The position numbers and the translations under genes were made by a program. Under the pieces are notes generated by a model. It was not told where the DNA came from and made no database searches. It saw only the letters and a program-made list of their open reading frames with translations. Of a stretch of 59,785 nt of DNA, positions 18,201 to 25,864 are shown in pieces. Positions within the stretch are counted from its first letter, which is position 1. Each line of letters opens with the position of its first letter. Origin of the DNA: Acidaminococcus fermentans (GTDB lineage Bacteria > Bacillota_C > Negativicutes > Acidaminococcales > Acidaminococcaceae); assembly GCA_004555735.1 (NCBI GenBank), contig SFHH01000001.1, forward strand, positions 1-59,785. Direction: 5' to 3'.

Positions 18201-18261
18201 GCAGGTCCTGGATCCCTACCGGGATGCTTGGGAACGGAAGCAGATGGAAGCTTTGTTTTAA
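15232..18261 (+). CDS. BTAD-AAA-TPR transcriptional regulator (SARP/large-ATPase type)
   Basis: Large 1009-residue regulator. The N-terminus (about 1-100) resembles an OmpR/PhoB-type winged helix with its start degenerate. It is followed by a bacterial transcriptional activation domain (about 100-240) with YLTERDRLEGMY-like TPR helices. An AAA/STAND ATPase follows with Walker A GEAGCGKT (277-284) and Walker B LFIFEDLQWMDP near 390-401. The C-terminal half is TPR-like (for example, YNYLGEIRRGEGKFREALDYYDKAL). Such proteins couple ligand or protein sensing to gene activation; the target is unknown. Its place between hutI and the DRTGG/ATPase/hydrogenase-like genes makes either set a candidate. 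AGGTG precedes the ATG. Confidence 0.85.
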   Translation: MTSLIQARFLGAPVIKKDGREIFFPYNKVNALVYYILVKGTVLRDELSGVLWADKPDAIARKNLRNAIYETKKILGPDVFISPRKAIIKVNPAIPVQVDVKEFEADPGRNLELYQGAFLQGFFIKDAAEYENWYLTERDRLEGMYMDALLQKLKEAVAVKNLGKVTWYGRMLIAHDPYDESIYTLLLRTYCEQGNMKQATELYEEMKKLFREELQSNVPPEIEELMKKNLHQGKREQGLQLRSQGAFTGRERELQQVRQMLDRFLQGSSSEALLIRGEAGCGKTILKDTLVNELPSEVAVIQSNCFKPEQNILLRPWTGIVEGLGNLIRREKIPVPNMDPGKLYELFPQMDMSGDREAGLAEIKDLLKFDAIFHTLYTVMETAAESKRILFIFEDLQWMDPLSLSLLSSLILHQKSRRFMFLLTAQPSRDKNYQKFETSVSMYHKLQMLDLKPLDRETIRLFAQHVDLPVPVDGPLVDRLQEESEGNLFLLRECLVALKTTGSLDNLTENMRNIFKSNCFALTDDQQKILDFISLFYDGAPLAMISEYMHMNSLQALENLEVLRKNNFIRPVPQQPEVIYEIVQQKLKEYIHQQISLEKQKILHSYIAGLWEKRLTHSPQDIRLYHHLEYHYQEAGELVNMGRYKLKILMYYLNFSNELFPVLSSADITPDDDKSRFIETNLGQFLAEVDEMMHAIRRNCGETPEVRDLEMNYLHLMGRHYIRMGEYEKGVRNILSLIEQAAEVHNRDYMLMGYKQMIFYDIQIGNTEEMKNYLEVALNLADECNYHKEMGILLRLKGLNMIMQGNFPEAERLLKESISTFMVTQNVQRRYALNIAGAYNYLGEIRRGEGKFREALDYYDKALDYARDQEAYSSWVVFSCNAGVACYNLEQYERAKQYFMQAYELFPRYVFYWRHPIVESYLALLSMREGKEKEAIRFLDDALHKLGNMNNPREAGYVYMAIALLKKQHPDSGISRHYEGSLSSYATRALQVLDPYRDAWERKQMEALF

Positions 18262-18282
18262 GATCTTAAAGGAGGGGTTGGA

Positions 18283-18645
18283 ATGGTAACATTGAAGAAA
18301 GTGGCAGACGTGTTGGAAGCCCAGGTGGTTTCCGGACAGGAAATGCTGGACAGGACGGTGAAACAAGCTTGCGGCAGTGACATGATGAGTGATGTACTGG
18401 CCTATGCCAAGGAGGATTTCGTATTGCTGACAGGATTGCTGAACATCCAGGTGGTACGGACGGCAGATGTGAGTGATGCAGCGGCCCTGATCTTCGTCCG
18501 GGACAAACATCCGGAACAGGAAGTACTCCTGGCTGCTCGGAATAAAGAGATCCCGGTGCTGTATACCCGCTGCACCATGTTCGAAGCCTGCGGACGGCTG
18601 TATGATCTGGGACTCCGGGGCTGTTCTGGCAAAGATCGGAAGTAA
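18283..18645 (+). CDS. DRTGG-domain protein
   Basis: Small 120-residue cytosolic protein made of a single DRTGG domain, a presumed ligand-binding module also found between CBS and DHH domains and in phosphotransacetylase-like proteins. Family features include LDRTV near residue 26, SDMMSDVLAYA, LLTGLLNIQVVRTADVSDA and the closing FEACGRLYDLGL. Small DRTGG proteins commonly lie beside RsbW-type ATPases and hydrogenase-like iron-sulfur proteins in anaerobes, as here. The ribosome-binding site AAAGGAGGGG is clear, and the gap to the upstream regulator is only 21 bases, implying one operon. Confidence 0.85.
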   Translation: MVTLKKVADVLEAQVVSGQEMLDRTVKQACGSDMMSDVLAYAKEDFVLLTGLLNIQVVRTADVSDAAALIFVRDKHPEQEVLLAARNKEIPVLYTRCTMFEACGRLYDLGLRGCSGKDRK

Positions 18646-18651
18646 AAAGGC

Positions 18652-19068
18652 ATGGAAGAGATCTATACTGTGATCCCTGATGATTTCGAACGGGCCGGGG
18701 CTGCTTCTACTTCTTTGAAAGATTTGCTGAAAAAGCTGGGACTGTCACCAGAACTGATCCGCCGGATCGCCATCGGGACCTATGAGGGAGAGATGAACTG
18801 CCTGATCCATGGAGGAGGGGGGCAGATCCAGGCAGAAATCGGTCCCCGGGATATCCGGGTGAGCATCGAAGACCATGGGCCGGGGATCCCCGACGTGGAA
18901 AAGGCTATGCAGGAAGGCTGGTCCACAGCCTCTGCCAAAATCCGGGCCATGGGGTTCGGAGCCGGCATGGGGCTGCCTAACATGAAAAAAGTTTCTGATG
19001 AAATGCAGATCGATACCCAGGTGGGGAAAGGGACCCGGGTCACCCTGGTCTTCCATCTCCCTGCCTGA
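18652..19068 (+). CDS. RsbW/anti-sigma-factor-like ATPase (HATPase_c)
   Basis: 138-residue GHKL ATPase of the anti-sigma/serine kinase type. The N box lies in GTYEGEMNCLIHG (about 41-53), the G1 box EDHGPGIPD near 72-80 and the G2 box GFGAGMGLPNMKKVSD near 101-116. The domain is stand-alone, with no membrane or sensor part, as in RsbW/RsbT. No sigma factor or anti-anti-sigma gene is adjacent, so the partner is unknown; the flanking DRTGG and hydrogenase-like proteins are the obvious candidates. It starts 6 bases after the preceding stop with a weak ribosome-binding site, suggesting translational coupling. Confidence 0.85.
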   Translation: MEEIYTVIPDDFERAGAASTSLKDLLKKLGLSPELIRRIAIGTYEGEMNCLIHGGGGQIQAEIGPRDIRVSIEDHGPGIPDVEKAMQEGWSTASAKIRAMGFGAGMGLPNMKKVSDEMQIDTQVGKGTRVTLVFHLPA

Positions 19069-19103
19069 AGGATCCAGTTGTCCAAGGAATCAGGTGAAAG
19101 CCT

Positions 19104-20390
19104 TTGCGTGAAACCTATCTCAATTCTGTCAGAGTCAACGCCAGCCGCTGTACTGGCTGTCTGATCTGTGTGAAGGACTGCCTGGTCCAGGCTATCCGGG
19201 TACGCAGCGGCAAAGCTGTCATCCTTTCCGACCGCTGCATCGACTGCGGGGAATGTATCCGCTGCTGTCCCACCCGGGCCATGGAAGGCTGGGCCGATCC
19301 TTTGAGTGAACTGAAAAAGTACAAAGTGAATATCGCCCTGGCCACTCCGTCTTTCTATGCCCAGTTCGACGGCAATGTAGCTGCTTCCGTGATCTGGGAA
19401 GGCCTGCGGGAGCTGGGGTTCGATACGGTCTTCGATGTTGCCCTGGCAGGAGATTATATCAGTGATGAGATGGAGCGGTACATCGCCCATTACAAAGGAC
19501 CGTTCCCTCTGATTTCCTCCGCCTGTCCTGCTGTCCTCCGCCTGATCCAGACCAAATATCCGGAACTGGTGAAGCAGGTCCTTCCCGTGCTGGCTCCAGC
19601 AGAAGCGGCGGCCATCTACACCCGTCGGGAAACCATGAAACGGCTGAATCTGGCTCCTGGACAAGTGGGGATCTGGTTCATTTCCCCCTGTCCGGCCAAG
19701 GGGACCAATATCCACCAGTCCGTGGATGTGGCTCATACTGCTGTGACCGGTTCCTTCACCATTGCTTCTATCTATGGCCCGCTGACCCAAGCCATCAAAC
19801 ATGTGCAGGAAACCCGCTATGAAGTCCCCGAGGCGATCCTGGGATCTTCCTACAGCCTCAGCTGGGGGAGCTGGCAGGGAGAACTGGAATCCACCGGTAT
19901 CACCGATGCCATTGCCGCTCAAGGTCCGGAAGAAGTGGATGAACTGTTGGAACAGATCAGTATGGCCAAGCTCAGCGATGTGAGGTATGCTTGCTGCTAC
20001 AGTTGTGCCGGCGGCTGTATCGGAGGGCCCTGTGTAGCTGTCAACAAATATGTGGCGGCCAAGAATCTCCGGGTGCGGGTGGAACGGCGCCGGAGCCGGG
20101 AAGAAGGCAATCGGGCAAGCGCCATGCAGCGGTGCCGGATCATTGAAGATTTCCCTGCTTCCTGGCGGTATATCAAACCGCTGGAGCCGCGGCCCCATCC
20201 CCCTTTGGCCAGCGATTTCGGGACAGCCCTGGAAAAAATGGCAGAACTAAAGGCCCTGGAACAGGAATTCCCCCAATTGGACTGCGGAGCCTGTGGAGCT
20301 CCCACCTGCAAAGCCTTTGCGGAAGATGTGGTGCGGGGATTTGGAAAAAAAGAAGGCTGCATCTTCTTGCGGAAGGGAAAAGAGAAATAG
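19104..20390 (+). CDS. [FeFe]-hydrogenase-like iron-sulfur protein, putative redox/H2 sensor
   Basis: 428 residues. Two 4Fe-4S ferredoxin motifs (Cys16/19/22/26 and Cys45/48/51/55) are followed by a region like the large subunit of iron hydrogenase. The H-cluster motifs are altered but recognisable. L1 reads SSACP, with Cys141 kept but the preceding proton-relay Cys replaced by Ala140. L2 is SPCPAK with Cys196. L3 is CCYSCAGGC with Cys301 and Cys305. A C-terminal DCGACGAPTC block (Cys394/397/402, with a later Cys) should bind another cluster. Loss of the proton-relay Cys is a hallmark described for putative sensory hydrogenases. It starts with TTG after AGGTG and is the last gene of the DRTGG/ATPase operon. 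Whether it holds a full H-cluster cannot be told from sequence. Confidence 0.82.
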   Translation: MRETYLNSVRVNASRCTGCLICVKDCLVQAIRVRSGKAVILSDRCIDCGECIRCCPTRAMEGWADPLSELKKYKVNIALATPSFYAQFDGNVAASVIWEGLRELGFDTVFDVALAGDYISDEMERYIAHYKGPFPLISSACPAVLRLIQTKYPELVKQVLPVLAPAEAAAIYTRRETMKRLNLAPGQVGIWFISPCPAKGTNIHQSVDVAHTAVTGSFTIASIYGPLTQAIKHVQETRYEVPEAILGSSYSLSWGSWQGELESTGITDAIAAQGPEEVDELLEQISMAKLSDVRYACCYSCAGGCIGGPCVAVNKYVAAKNLRVRVERRRSREEGNRASAMQRCRIIEDFPASWRYIKPLEPRPHPPLASDFGTALEKMAELKALEQEFPQLDCGACGAPTCKAFAEDVVRGFGKKEGCIFLRKGKEK

Positions 20391-20409
20391 GGGAGGAAAG
20401 ACCTTGTTC

Positions 20410-20438
20410 TTGCATGTTGGATGAAATATTGGTATTAT
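20410..20438 (+). promoter_or_regulatory. Promoter of the Cat1-type CoA-transferase gene
   Basis: TTGCAT (20410-20415), 17-base spacer, TATTAT (20433-20438). The leader to the start codon is about 78 bases. No terminator was seen after the 20390 stop. Confidence 0.5.
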
Positions 20439-20522
20439 TTATGACGTAGATTCTATTTTTAAATATTCAGATAGAGTCAAGAAGAGAAGCCCGGATCTTC
20501 GGGCAAACAGGAGGAAGAGCAA

Positions 20523-22046
20523 ATGATCGATATTACGGATCGAGTCCATTGTGCTGCAGCACTCAGCAAAATCACCACAGCTGAAAAAGCGGCAGAAATG
20601 ATTCAAGACGGTATGAACCTGGGCATGAGCGGATTTACCCCTTCCGGTTATCCGAAAGCGGTACCCCTGGCTCTGGCTGAAAGAGGCAAGGAACATCCCT
20701 TTAAAGTCAATGTCTGGACCGTACTTCCTGGACCTGAAATCGATACAGCCATGGTCAAGGCCGGTATCGTAGGCAATCGGATGCCGTATCAGACGGATAA
20801 AAACTGTCGGACTGCCATCAATAATGGACAGATCCGCTACCTGGATACCCATATCAGCACCTTTAACCAGATGGCCCGGTTCGGGTTCCTGCCGGAACAC
20901 CGGGATGTGGATGTGGCTATCATCGAAGCCTGCTCCATCAAAGACCTGGGCAAAGGCAAGATCGGAATCATCCCCACTACCAGCCTGGGAGGCAGCTGCG
21001 GTTATGTGCAGAGTGCCAAGAAAGTCATCATCGAGGTGAACGTGACCCAGCCTCTGGGATTGGAAGGCATGCATGACTGCTATGTGCCTCTGGATCCTCC
21101 TTACCGGAAGATCATTCCCATCGAGAAACCGGAAGACCGGATCGGCACCCCTTATATTCCCTGCGATCTGGAGAAAGTGGCAGCCATCGTTCCCTGTGAT
21201 ATCCCCGATACCCCCAGCAAACTGGCGGCCATCACCGATGACGCCCGGGCTATGGGGGGCAACCTGGTAGAATTCCTGAAAAACGAAGTGAAAGCCGGTC
21301 GGCTGCCCAAGAACCTGCTGCCGCTGCAATCCGGGGTGGGATCCGTAGCTAACGCGGTGATCAACGGGCTGGTCCATTCTGATTTTGAAGATCTGACGGT
21401 TTATACGGAAGTGATCCAGGACGGGATGTTCGACCTGATCGATGCTGGGAAACTGCGGGTCGCTTCCGGTGCCTCCCTGACCATGTCTGCGGAAGTCCAG
21501 AAGAGATTCTACAGCAACCTGGACAAATACAAATCCCATCTGATCCTGCGTCCCCAGGAAATTTCCAACAACCCTGAAGTGGTTCGAAGAATCGGAGTTA
21601 TTGCCATGAACACCGCTATTGAAGTGGATTTGTATGGCAATGTGAACTCTTCCCATATCAACGGGACCAATTTGATGAACGGGATCGGCGGCAGCGGCGA
21701 CTTTGCCCGGAACGGCTACCTGTCCATCTTCTTTGCGGAATCGGAACGGAAAAACGGACAGATCAGCTCCGTCGTGCCCTTCTGCTCCCATATCGACAAC
21801 AACGAGCACGATGTGGATGTGATCGTTTCCGAACGGGGCGTAGCCGACCTGAGAGGGCTCTCTCCGAAAGAACGGGCTCCGATCATCATCGATCAGATTG
21901 CCAGCCCCAGATATCAGCCCATCCTGCGGGACTATTTCGAACGGGCCTGTGCAGCCTGCCACAACAGCCAGACGCCCCATATCTTGTCCGAAGCCTTCTC
22001 CTTCCACGAAAGGATGCTGAAAACCGGTACCATGGAAGTGAAATAA
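20523..22046 (+). CDS. Succinyl-CoA/propionyl-CoA:carboxylate CoA-transferase (Cat1/AarC family)
   Basis: Class I CoA-transferase of the acetyl-CoA hydrolase/transferase family that moves CoA between carboxylates through a glutamyl-CoA intermediate. The catalytic Glu is Glu296 in VYTEVIQDGMFDL, and the Gly-rich GIGGSGDFARNGYLSIF loop is near residue 390. The length of 507 residues matches Cat1 and propionyl-CoA:succinate transferases. Just downstream is a methylmalonyl-CoA-decarboxylase-like alpha subunit, which favours succinate/propionyl-CoA as substrates, but acetate is also possible. The ribosome-binding site GGAGGAAGAG is good and there is a separate upstream promoter. Confidence 0.88.
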   Translation: MIDITDRVHCAAALSKITTAEKAAEMIQDGMNLGMSGFTPSGYPKAVPLALAERGKEHPFKVNVWTVLPGPEIDTAMVKAGIVGNRMPYQTDKNCRTAINNGQIRYLDTHISTFNQMARFGFLPEHRDVDVAIIEACSIKDLGKGKIGIIPTTSLGGSCGYVQSAKKVIIEVNVTQPLGLEGMHDCYVPLDPPYRKIIPIEKPEDRIGTPYIPCDLEKVAAIVPCDIPDTPSKLAAITDDARAMGGNLVEFLKNEVKAGRLPKNLLPLQSGVGSVANAVINGLVHSDFEDLTVYTEVIQDGMFDLIDAGKLRVASGASLTMSAEVQKRFYSNLDKYKSHLILRPQEISNNPEVVRRIGVIAMNTAIEVDLYGNVNSSHINGTNLMNGIGGSGDFARNGYLSIFFAESERKNGQISSVVPFCSHIDNNEHDVDVIVSERGVADLRGLSPKERAPIIIDQIASPRYQPILRDYFERACAACHNSQTPHILSEAFSFHERMLKTGTMEVK

Positions 22047-22099
22047 AGGGAGTTTTCGACGAAATTTTCCATAAATCGGTGGTAACAGGGTGATATTTA

Positions 22100-22108
22100 T
22101 GTTACAAT
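22100..22108 (+). promoter_or_regulatory. Extended -10 promoter of the decarboxylase cluster
   Basis: TGTTACAAT, an extended -10 box, lies 49 bases before the TTG start of the decarboxylase alpha gene. It would serve mmdA and probably gcdD-gcdC-gcdB. Confidence 0.55.
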
Positions 22109-22156
22109 TACCGTGTTTTAGTTTCGTTGTATTATCCCAGAAGGAGGTGCGTATTT

Positions 22157-23683
22157 TTGACGACACAAGAAAAAATCCAAGATATGTTCGACCGCTATGA
22201 AAAGATCGAAGCAGGCGGCGGCGCAAAAAGAGTCGGGAAACAGCATGATGCGGGTAAAATGACAGCCCGTGAACGGATAAACTCGTTCTTAGATGAGGGA
22301 AGTTTTGTAGAACTGGATAAATTTGTAGAACATCGCTGCTCCAACTTCGGCCAGGAAAAGAAATATTTAGCAGGAGATGGGGTAGTGACGGGCTACGGCA
22401 CGGTCAACGGACGGACCGTATTCGTCTTTGCCCAGGACTTCACCGTAGAGGGCGGATCCTTGGGAGAGATGCATGCCAATAAGATCGCCAAGGTCCAAGC
22501 TATGGCCCTGAAGACGGGGGCTCCCATCGTGGGCATGGCAGATTCCGGCGGTGCCCGGATCCAGGAAGCTACGGATGCCCTGGCTGGTTTCGGCAAGATG
22601 TTCAAGCAGAACACCCTGTCTTCCGGGGTGATCCCTCAGATTTCGGCCATCATGGGGCCTTGCGCTGGCGGCGCGGTATACAGCCCGGCGCTGACGGATT
22701 TCATCTTCATGGTGAAGAAGAATTCCAAGATGTTCATCACCGGGCCGGAAGTAGTGAAGACCGTGACCGGCGAAGAAGTGGGCCAGGAAGATCTGGGTGG
22801 TACTTTTACCCACTGCACTCGCAGCGGCGTGGCTGACTTTCCGGCTGAAAACGATGCAGACTGTTTGGAACAGATCCGTTATCTCCTGAGTTTCCTGCCT
22901 TCCAACAACCGGGAGAACCCGCCTGTCTACGATACCGGAGACAGCGCCTACCGGATGGATGAAAGCCTGAATACCATCATCCCTGACGGCTCCCAGATGC
23001 CCTACGATATGTATAAAGTGATCCGCAGCATCGTGGACAACGGAGAATATGTGGAACCCCATCGGATGTATGCTCGGAACATCATCACCTGCCTGGCCCG
23101 GATGGATGGCTCTACCGTGGGCATCATCGCCAACCAGCCCCGGATCATGGCCGGCTGCCTGGATATCAACGCTTCTGACAAAGCAGCCCGGTTCATCCGG
23201 TTCTGTGATGCGTTCAAGATTCCTCTGATCAATATCGTCGATGTGCCTGGTTTCCTGCCAGGGACGGATCAGGAATACGGCGGCATCATCCGCCACGGGG
23301 CCAAGATGCTTTACGCGTATTGTGAAGCTACGGTTCCCAAGATCACCCTGGTTACCCGGAAAGCCTACGGCGGGGCTTATCTGGCCATGTGTGCCCAGGA
23401 TCTGGGGGCAGACCATGTCATCGCCTGGCCGACTGCAGAAATCGCCGTCATGGGTCCCCAGGGAGCTGCCAAGATCATCTTCCGGAAGGATCCGGATGTG
23501 GAGCAGAAGACCCAGGAATACATCACCAATTTTGCTACGCCCTACTATGCGGCGAAGCATGGAATGGTAGAAATGGTCATCGAACCCAAGACCACCCGTC
23601 CCATCCTGATCAAAGCGCTGCGTATGTTAAAATCAAAGCAGGAAGACCGGCCGACGAAGAGACACGGCAATATTCCTCTGTGA
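22157..23683 (+). CDS. mmdA: Carboxyltransferase alpha subunit, methylmalonyl-CoA decarboxylase type
   Basis: Cytosolic subunit that moves CO2 from an acyl-CoA to carrier-bound biotin; sequence and length (508 residues) fit MmdA of Veillonella and the PCC-beta family better than the 587-residue glutaconyl-CoA type encoded at 41281. Typical blocks are KMTARERI, GGSLGEMHANKI, MGPCAGGAVYSPALTDF and GGAYLAMCAQDLGADHVIAWP. The TTG at 22157 is chosen because AAGGAGGTG lies 7 bases upstream; the in-frame ATG at 22127 lacks one. It lies 47 bases before gcdD with no terminator between, so the beta, gamma and delta subunits are probably co-transcribed with it. Confidence 0.9.
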   Translation: MTTQEKIQDMFDRYEKIEAGGGAKRVGKQHDAGKMTARERINSFLDEGSFVELDKFVEHRCSNFGQEKKYLAGDGVVTGYGTVNGRTVFVFAQDFTVEGGSLGEMHANKIAKVQAMALKTGAPIVGMADSGGARIQEATDALAGFGKMFKQNTLSSGVIPQISAIMGPCAGGAVYSPALTDFIFMVKKNSKMFITGPEVVKTVTGEEVGQEDLGGTFTHCTRSGVADFPAENDADCLEQIRYLLSFLPSNNRENPPVYDTGDSAYRMDESLNTIIPDGSQMPYDMYKVIRSIVDNGEYVEPHRMYARNIITCLARMDGSTVGIIANQPRIMAGCLDINASDKAARFIRFCDAFKIPLINIVDVPGFLPGTDQEYGGIIRHGAKMLYAYCEATVPKITLVTRKAYGGAYLAMCAQDLGADHVIAWPTAEIAVMGPQGAAKIIFRKDPDVEQKTQEYITNFATPYYAAKHGMVEMVIEPKTTRPILIKALRMLKSKQEDRPTKRHGNIPL

Positions 23684-23730
23684 TTTTGATATAAACCATT
23701 CATCATTTAGGGAAGAGAGGTGAAACATTC

Positions 23731-24054
23731 ATGACAGAAAATCCTTGGCTGATTATGTTGATCAATATGACCATCGTATTCGGCGTGCTGATTGTGCTGG
23801 GAATCCTGATGGTGCTGATCCATGCCGTCGACCCCACCAAGAAAGTGCAAGGAAAAAAAAAGCCTGTAGTTGCTAAGCCGGCCGCTTCTGCTGCAGCCAG
23901 CAAACGGCAGGACGAGGAGAAAGTGGCTGCAATGGCAGCGGTCCTGGCATTGGTCCAGGATGAGGACGATATGATCGCGGCTGCTTTGACCGCTGCGATC
24001 GCCGAACACAAAAAGAAGATGGAGCCCATGGCTCTGCCCCATCATTTCTTTTGA
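23731..24054 (+). CDS. gcdD: Sodium-pump decarboxylase delta subunit
   Basis: Small (107 residues) anchor subunit with one N-terminal membrane helix (about 8-30), then a Lys/Ala-rich linker and a charged helical tail that is expected to hold the alpha subunit. The layout fits the OadG/GcdD/MmdD family. The published A. fermentans order for a separate glutaconyl-CoA decarboxylase operon is gcdD-gcdC-gcdB, the same as here. It may equally serve MmdA. The ribosome-binding site is AGAGAGGTG. Confidence 0.85.
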   Translation: MTENPWLIMLINMTIVFGVLIVLGILMVLIHAVDPTKKVQGKKKPVVAKPAASAAASKRQDEEKVAAMAAVLALVQDEDDMIAAALTAAIAEHKKKMEPMALPHHFF

Positions 24055-24123
24055 CAGACTGTTGAGGGACAGCCTGTACTCAGTAGATCTTACAGTTTAA
24101 AAACATTTTAGGAGGGTATTCTC

Positions 24124-24567
24124 ATGAGAAAATTCAATGTTAACGTTAACGGCACTGTTTACACGGTAGAAGTTGAAGAAGTCGGCGGCGCTGTCACGGC
24201 AGCTCCTGCTGCTCCTGCTGCTCCGGCTGCTGCTGCTCCTGTGGCTGCTCCTGTAGCTGCCCCCGTGGCCGCTCCGGCTCCTGCCGCTGCTCCGGCTCCC
24301 GCTCCCGCTGCTGCTCCGGCTCCTGCCGCTGCTAAACCGGCTGCTGCTCCTGCTGGTGCCATCACCGTGGAAGCTCCCATGCCCGGGAAGATCCTGTCCG
24401 TCAACGTGAAACCCGGCGATAAAGTAGAAGCCGGCGATGTCCTGCTGATCCTGGAAGCTATGAAGATGCAGAACGAAATCATGGCTCCTGAAGATGGTAC
24501 GGTTTCTGAAGTCCGCGTAAACGCTGGCGATACCGTAGCCACCGGCGACGTAATGGTCATTCTCTAA
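24124..24567 (+). CDS. gcdC: Biotin carrier subunit of the sodium-pump decarboxylase
   Basis: 147 residues. A short N-terminal beta segment is followed by an Ala/Pro linker (about residues 26-78) and a biotinyl domain with the acceptor Lys114 in EAMKM. The linker lets the biotin arm swing between the alpha and beta subunits. A. fermentans GcdC is described as having a closely similar 50-residue Ala/Pro stretch. At DNA level the linker is a run of near-repeats of GCTCCTGCTGC type, prone to slippage and length change. AGGAGGG precedes the ATG. Confidence 0.93.
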   Translation: MRKFNVNVNGTVYTVEVEEVGGAVTAAPAAPAAPAAAAPVAAPVAAPVAAPAPAAAPAPAPAAAPAPAAAKPAAAPAGAITVEAPMPGKILSVNVKPGDKVEAGDVLLILEAMKMQNEIMAPEDGTVSEVRVNAGDTVATGDVMVIL

Positions 24568-24600
24568 TTGCGTCTCCGAATATAAAGGAGGATTTGTTAC

Positions 24601-25728
24601 ATGGATGCTTTTGTGGTAGCCCTGACCTCTGTCATCCAAGACAGTGGGTTTGTGGCTTTTACCGGGGGCAATGCCGTCATGATGCTGGTAGGGTGCATCC
24701 TGCTCTACCTGGCCATCGTGAAGGGCTTTGAACCCCTGCTGCTGAGCCCGATCGCCTTCGGGTGCATTCTGGCCAATGTGCCCCGGACCGGTTTCGAGAC
24801 CGATCCTGGCGTAATGCAGCTGATCCTGGGCGGGATCAAATATGAAATCTTCCCTCCGCTGATTTTCATGGGCGTAGGGGCCATGACGGATTTTGGTCCG
24901 CTGCTCGCCAACCCCAAGACCCTGCTGCTGGGCGCGGCTGCCCAGATCGGCGTATTCGTGGCCTTGCTGGGTGCTATGCTGCTGGGCTTCAATGTGAAGG
25001 AAGCTTCTGCCATCGGGATCATCGGCGGTGCTGACGGCCCGACTTCCATTTACCTGGCTTCCAAGATGGCTCCCCATCTGCTGGGGGCTATCGCCGTAGC
25101 TGCCTACTCTTACATGTCCCTGGTGCCGCTGATCCAGCCCCCTGTGATGAAGCTCTTCACCACGAAAGAAGAACGGAAGATCAGAATGGCTCAGCTGCGT
25201 ACGGTGACCCACTTCGAAAAAGTGGTGTTTCCTATTGTCACCACCATTTTCATCTCCCTGCTGCTGCCTTCCGTCTGCTCTTTGATCGGGATGCTGATGC
25301 TGGGGAACCTGTTCACGGAATCCGGCTGTATGGACCGCTTGTCTGATACGGCACAGAATGCCCTGATGAACAGCGTGACCATCATGCTGGCCACCGGTAC
25401 CGGCCTGACTATGAAGGCTGAAAGCTTCCTGACGGTCCAGACCATCGAGATCATCTGCCTGGGCCTGGTCGCCTTCATCGGCGGCACTGCCGGCGGTGTC
25501 ATCTTCGGCAAGCTGATGAGCAAGTTCGATGGCGGCAAGACCAACCCGCTGATCGGTTCCGCCGGTGTATCCGCAGTGCCTATGGCTGCCCGTGTGTCCC
25601 AGGTTGTGGGACAGCAGGCTGACCCTGGCAACTTCCTGCTGATGCACGCCATGGGCCCCAACGTGGCTGGGGTTATCGGTACGGCTGTTGCAGCCGGTAC
25701 CATGCTGGCCATGGTGGGCGGCAAATAA
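24601..25728 (+). CDS. gcdB: Sodium-translocating decarboxylase beta subunit
   Basis: Inner-membrane subunit (375 residues, roughly 11 hydrophobic segments) that decarboxylates carboxybiotin and exports Na+. The conserved GIIGGADGPTSIYLASK segment carries the Asp implicated in Na+ binding in OadB homologues, and the C-terminal MAARVSQVVGQQADPGNFLL and MGPNVAGVIG blocks are typical. It has a strong ribosome-binding site, is last in the mmdA-gcdD-gcdC-gcdB cluster and is followed by a terminator. It is the only beta subunit in the window, so it may serve both MmdA and GcdA. Confidence 0.94.
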   Translation: MDAFVVALTSVIQDSGFVAFTGGNAVMMLVGCILLYLAIVKGFEPLLLSPIAFGCILANVPRTGFETDPGVMQLILGGIKYEIFPPLIFMGVGAMTDFGPLLANPKTLLLGAAAQIGVFVALLGAMLLGFNVKEASAIGIIGGADGPTSIYLASKMAPHLLGAIAVAAYSYMSLVPLIQPPVMKLFTTKEERKIRMAQLRTVTHFEKVVFPIVTTIFISLLLPSVCSLIGMLMLGNLFTESGCMDRLSDTAQNALMNSVTIMLATGTGLTMKAESFLTVQTIEIICLGLVAFIGGTAGGVIFGKLMSKFDGGKTNPLIGSAGVSAVPMAARVSQVVGQQADPGNFLLMHAMGPNVAGVIGTAVAAGTMLAMVGGK

Positions 25729-25744
25729 AAAACAGAAGTTTTTT

Positions 25745-25776
25745 GAGCTGTTGCTTCGGCAGCAGCTCTTTTTTTT
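25745..25776 (+). terminator. gcdB terminator
   Basis: Stem GAGCTGTTGC / GCAGCAGCTC capped by TTCG, then eight Ts. It belongs to the GCTGYTGC family. Confidence 0.92.
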
Positions 25777-25807
25777 GCAGAAAACGCCTTTCTATTAAAG
25801 GATTTTT

Positions 25808-25816
25808 TGTTATAAT
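25808..25816 (+). promoter_or_regulatory. Extended -10 promoter for the 25865 gene
   Basis: TGTTATAAT, the same extended -10 form as before ftsH and gctA. It may start the message that runs into the maf, radC and mre genes, as no later promoter is clear. Confidence 0.55.
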
Positions 25817-25864
25817 AAATGGGATATGTTTTTTTACCATGCGGAAAGAGCAAAGGAGAAGAAG

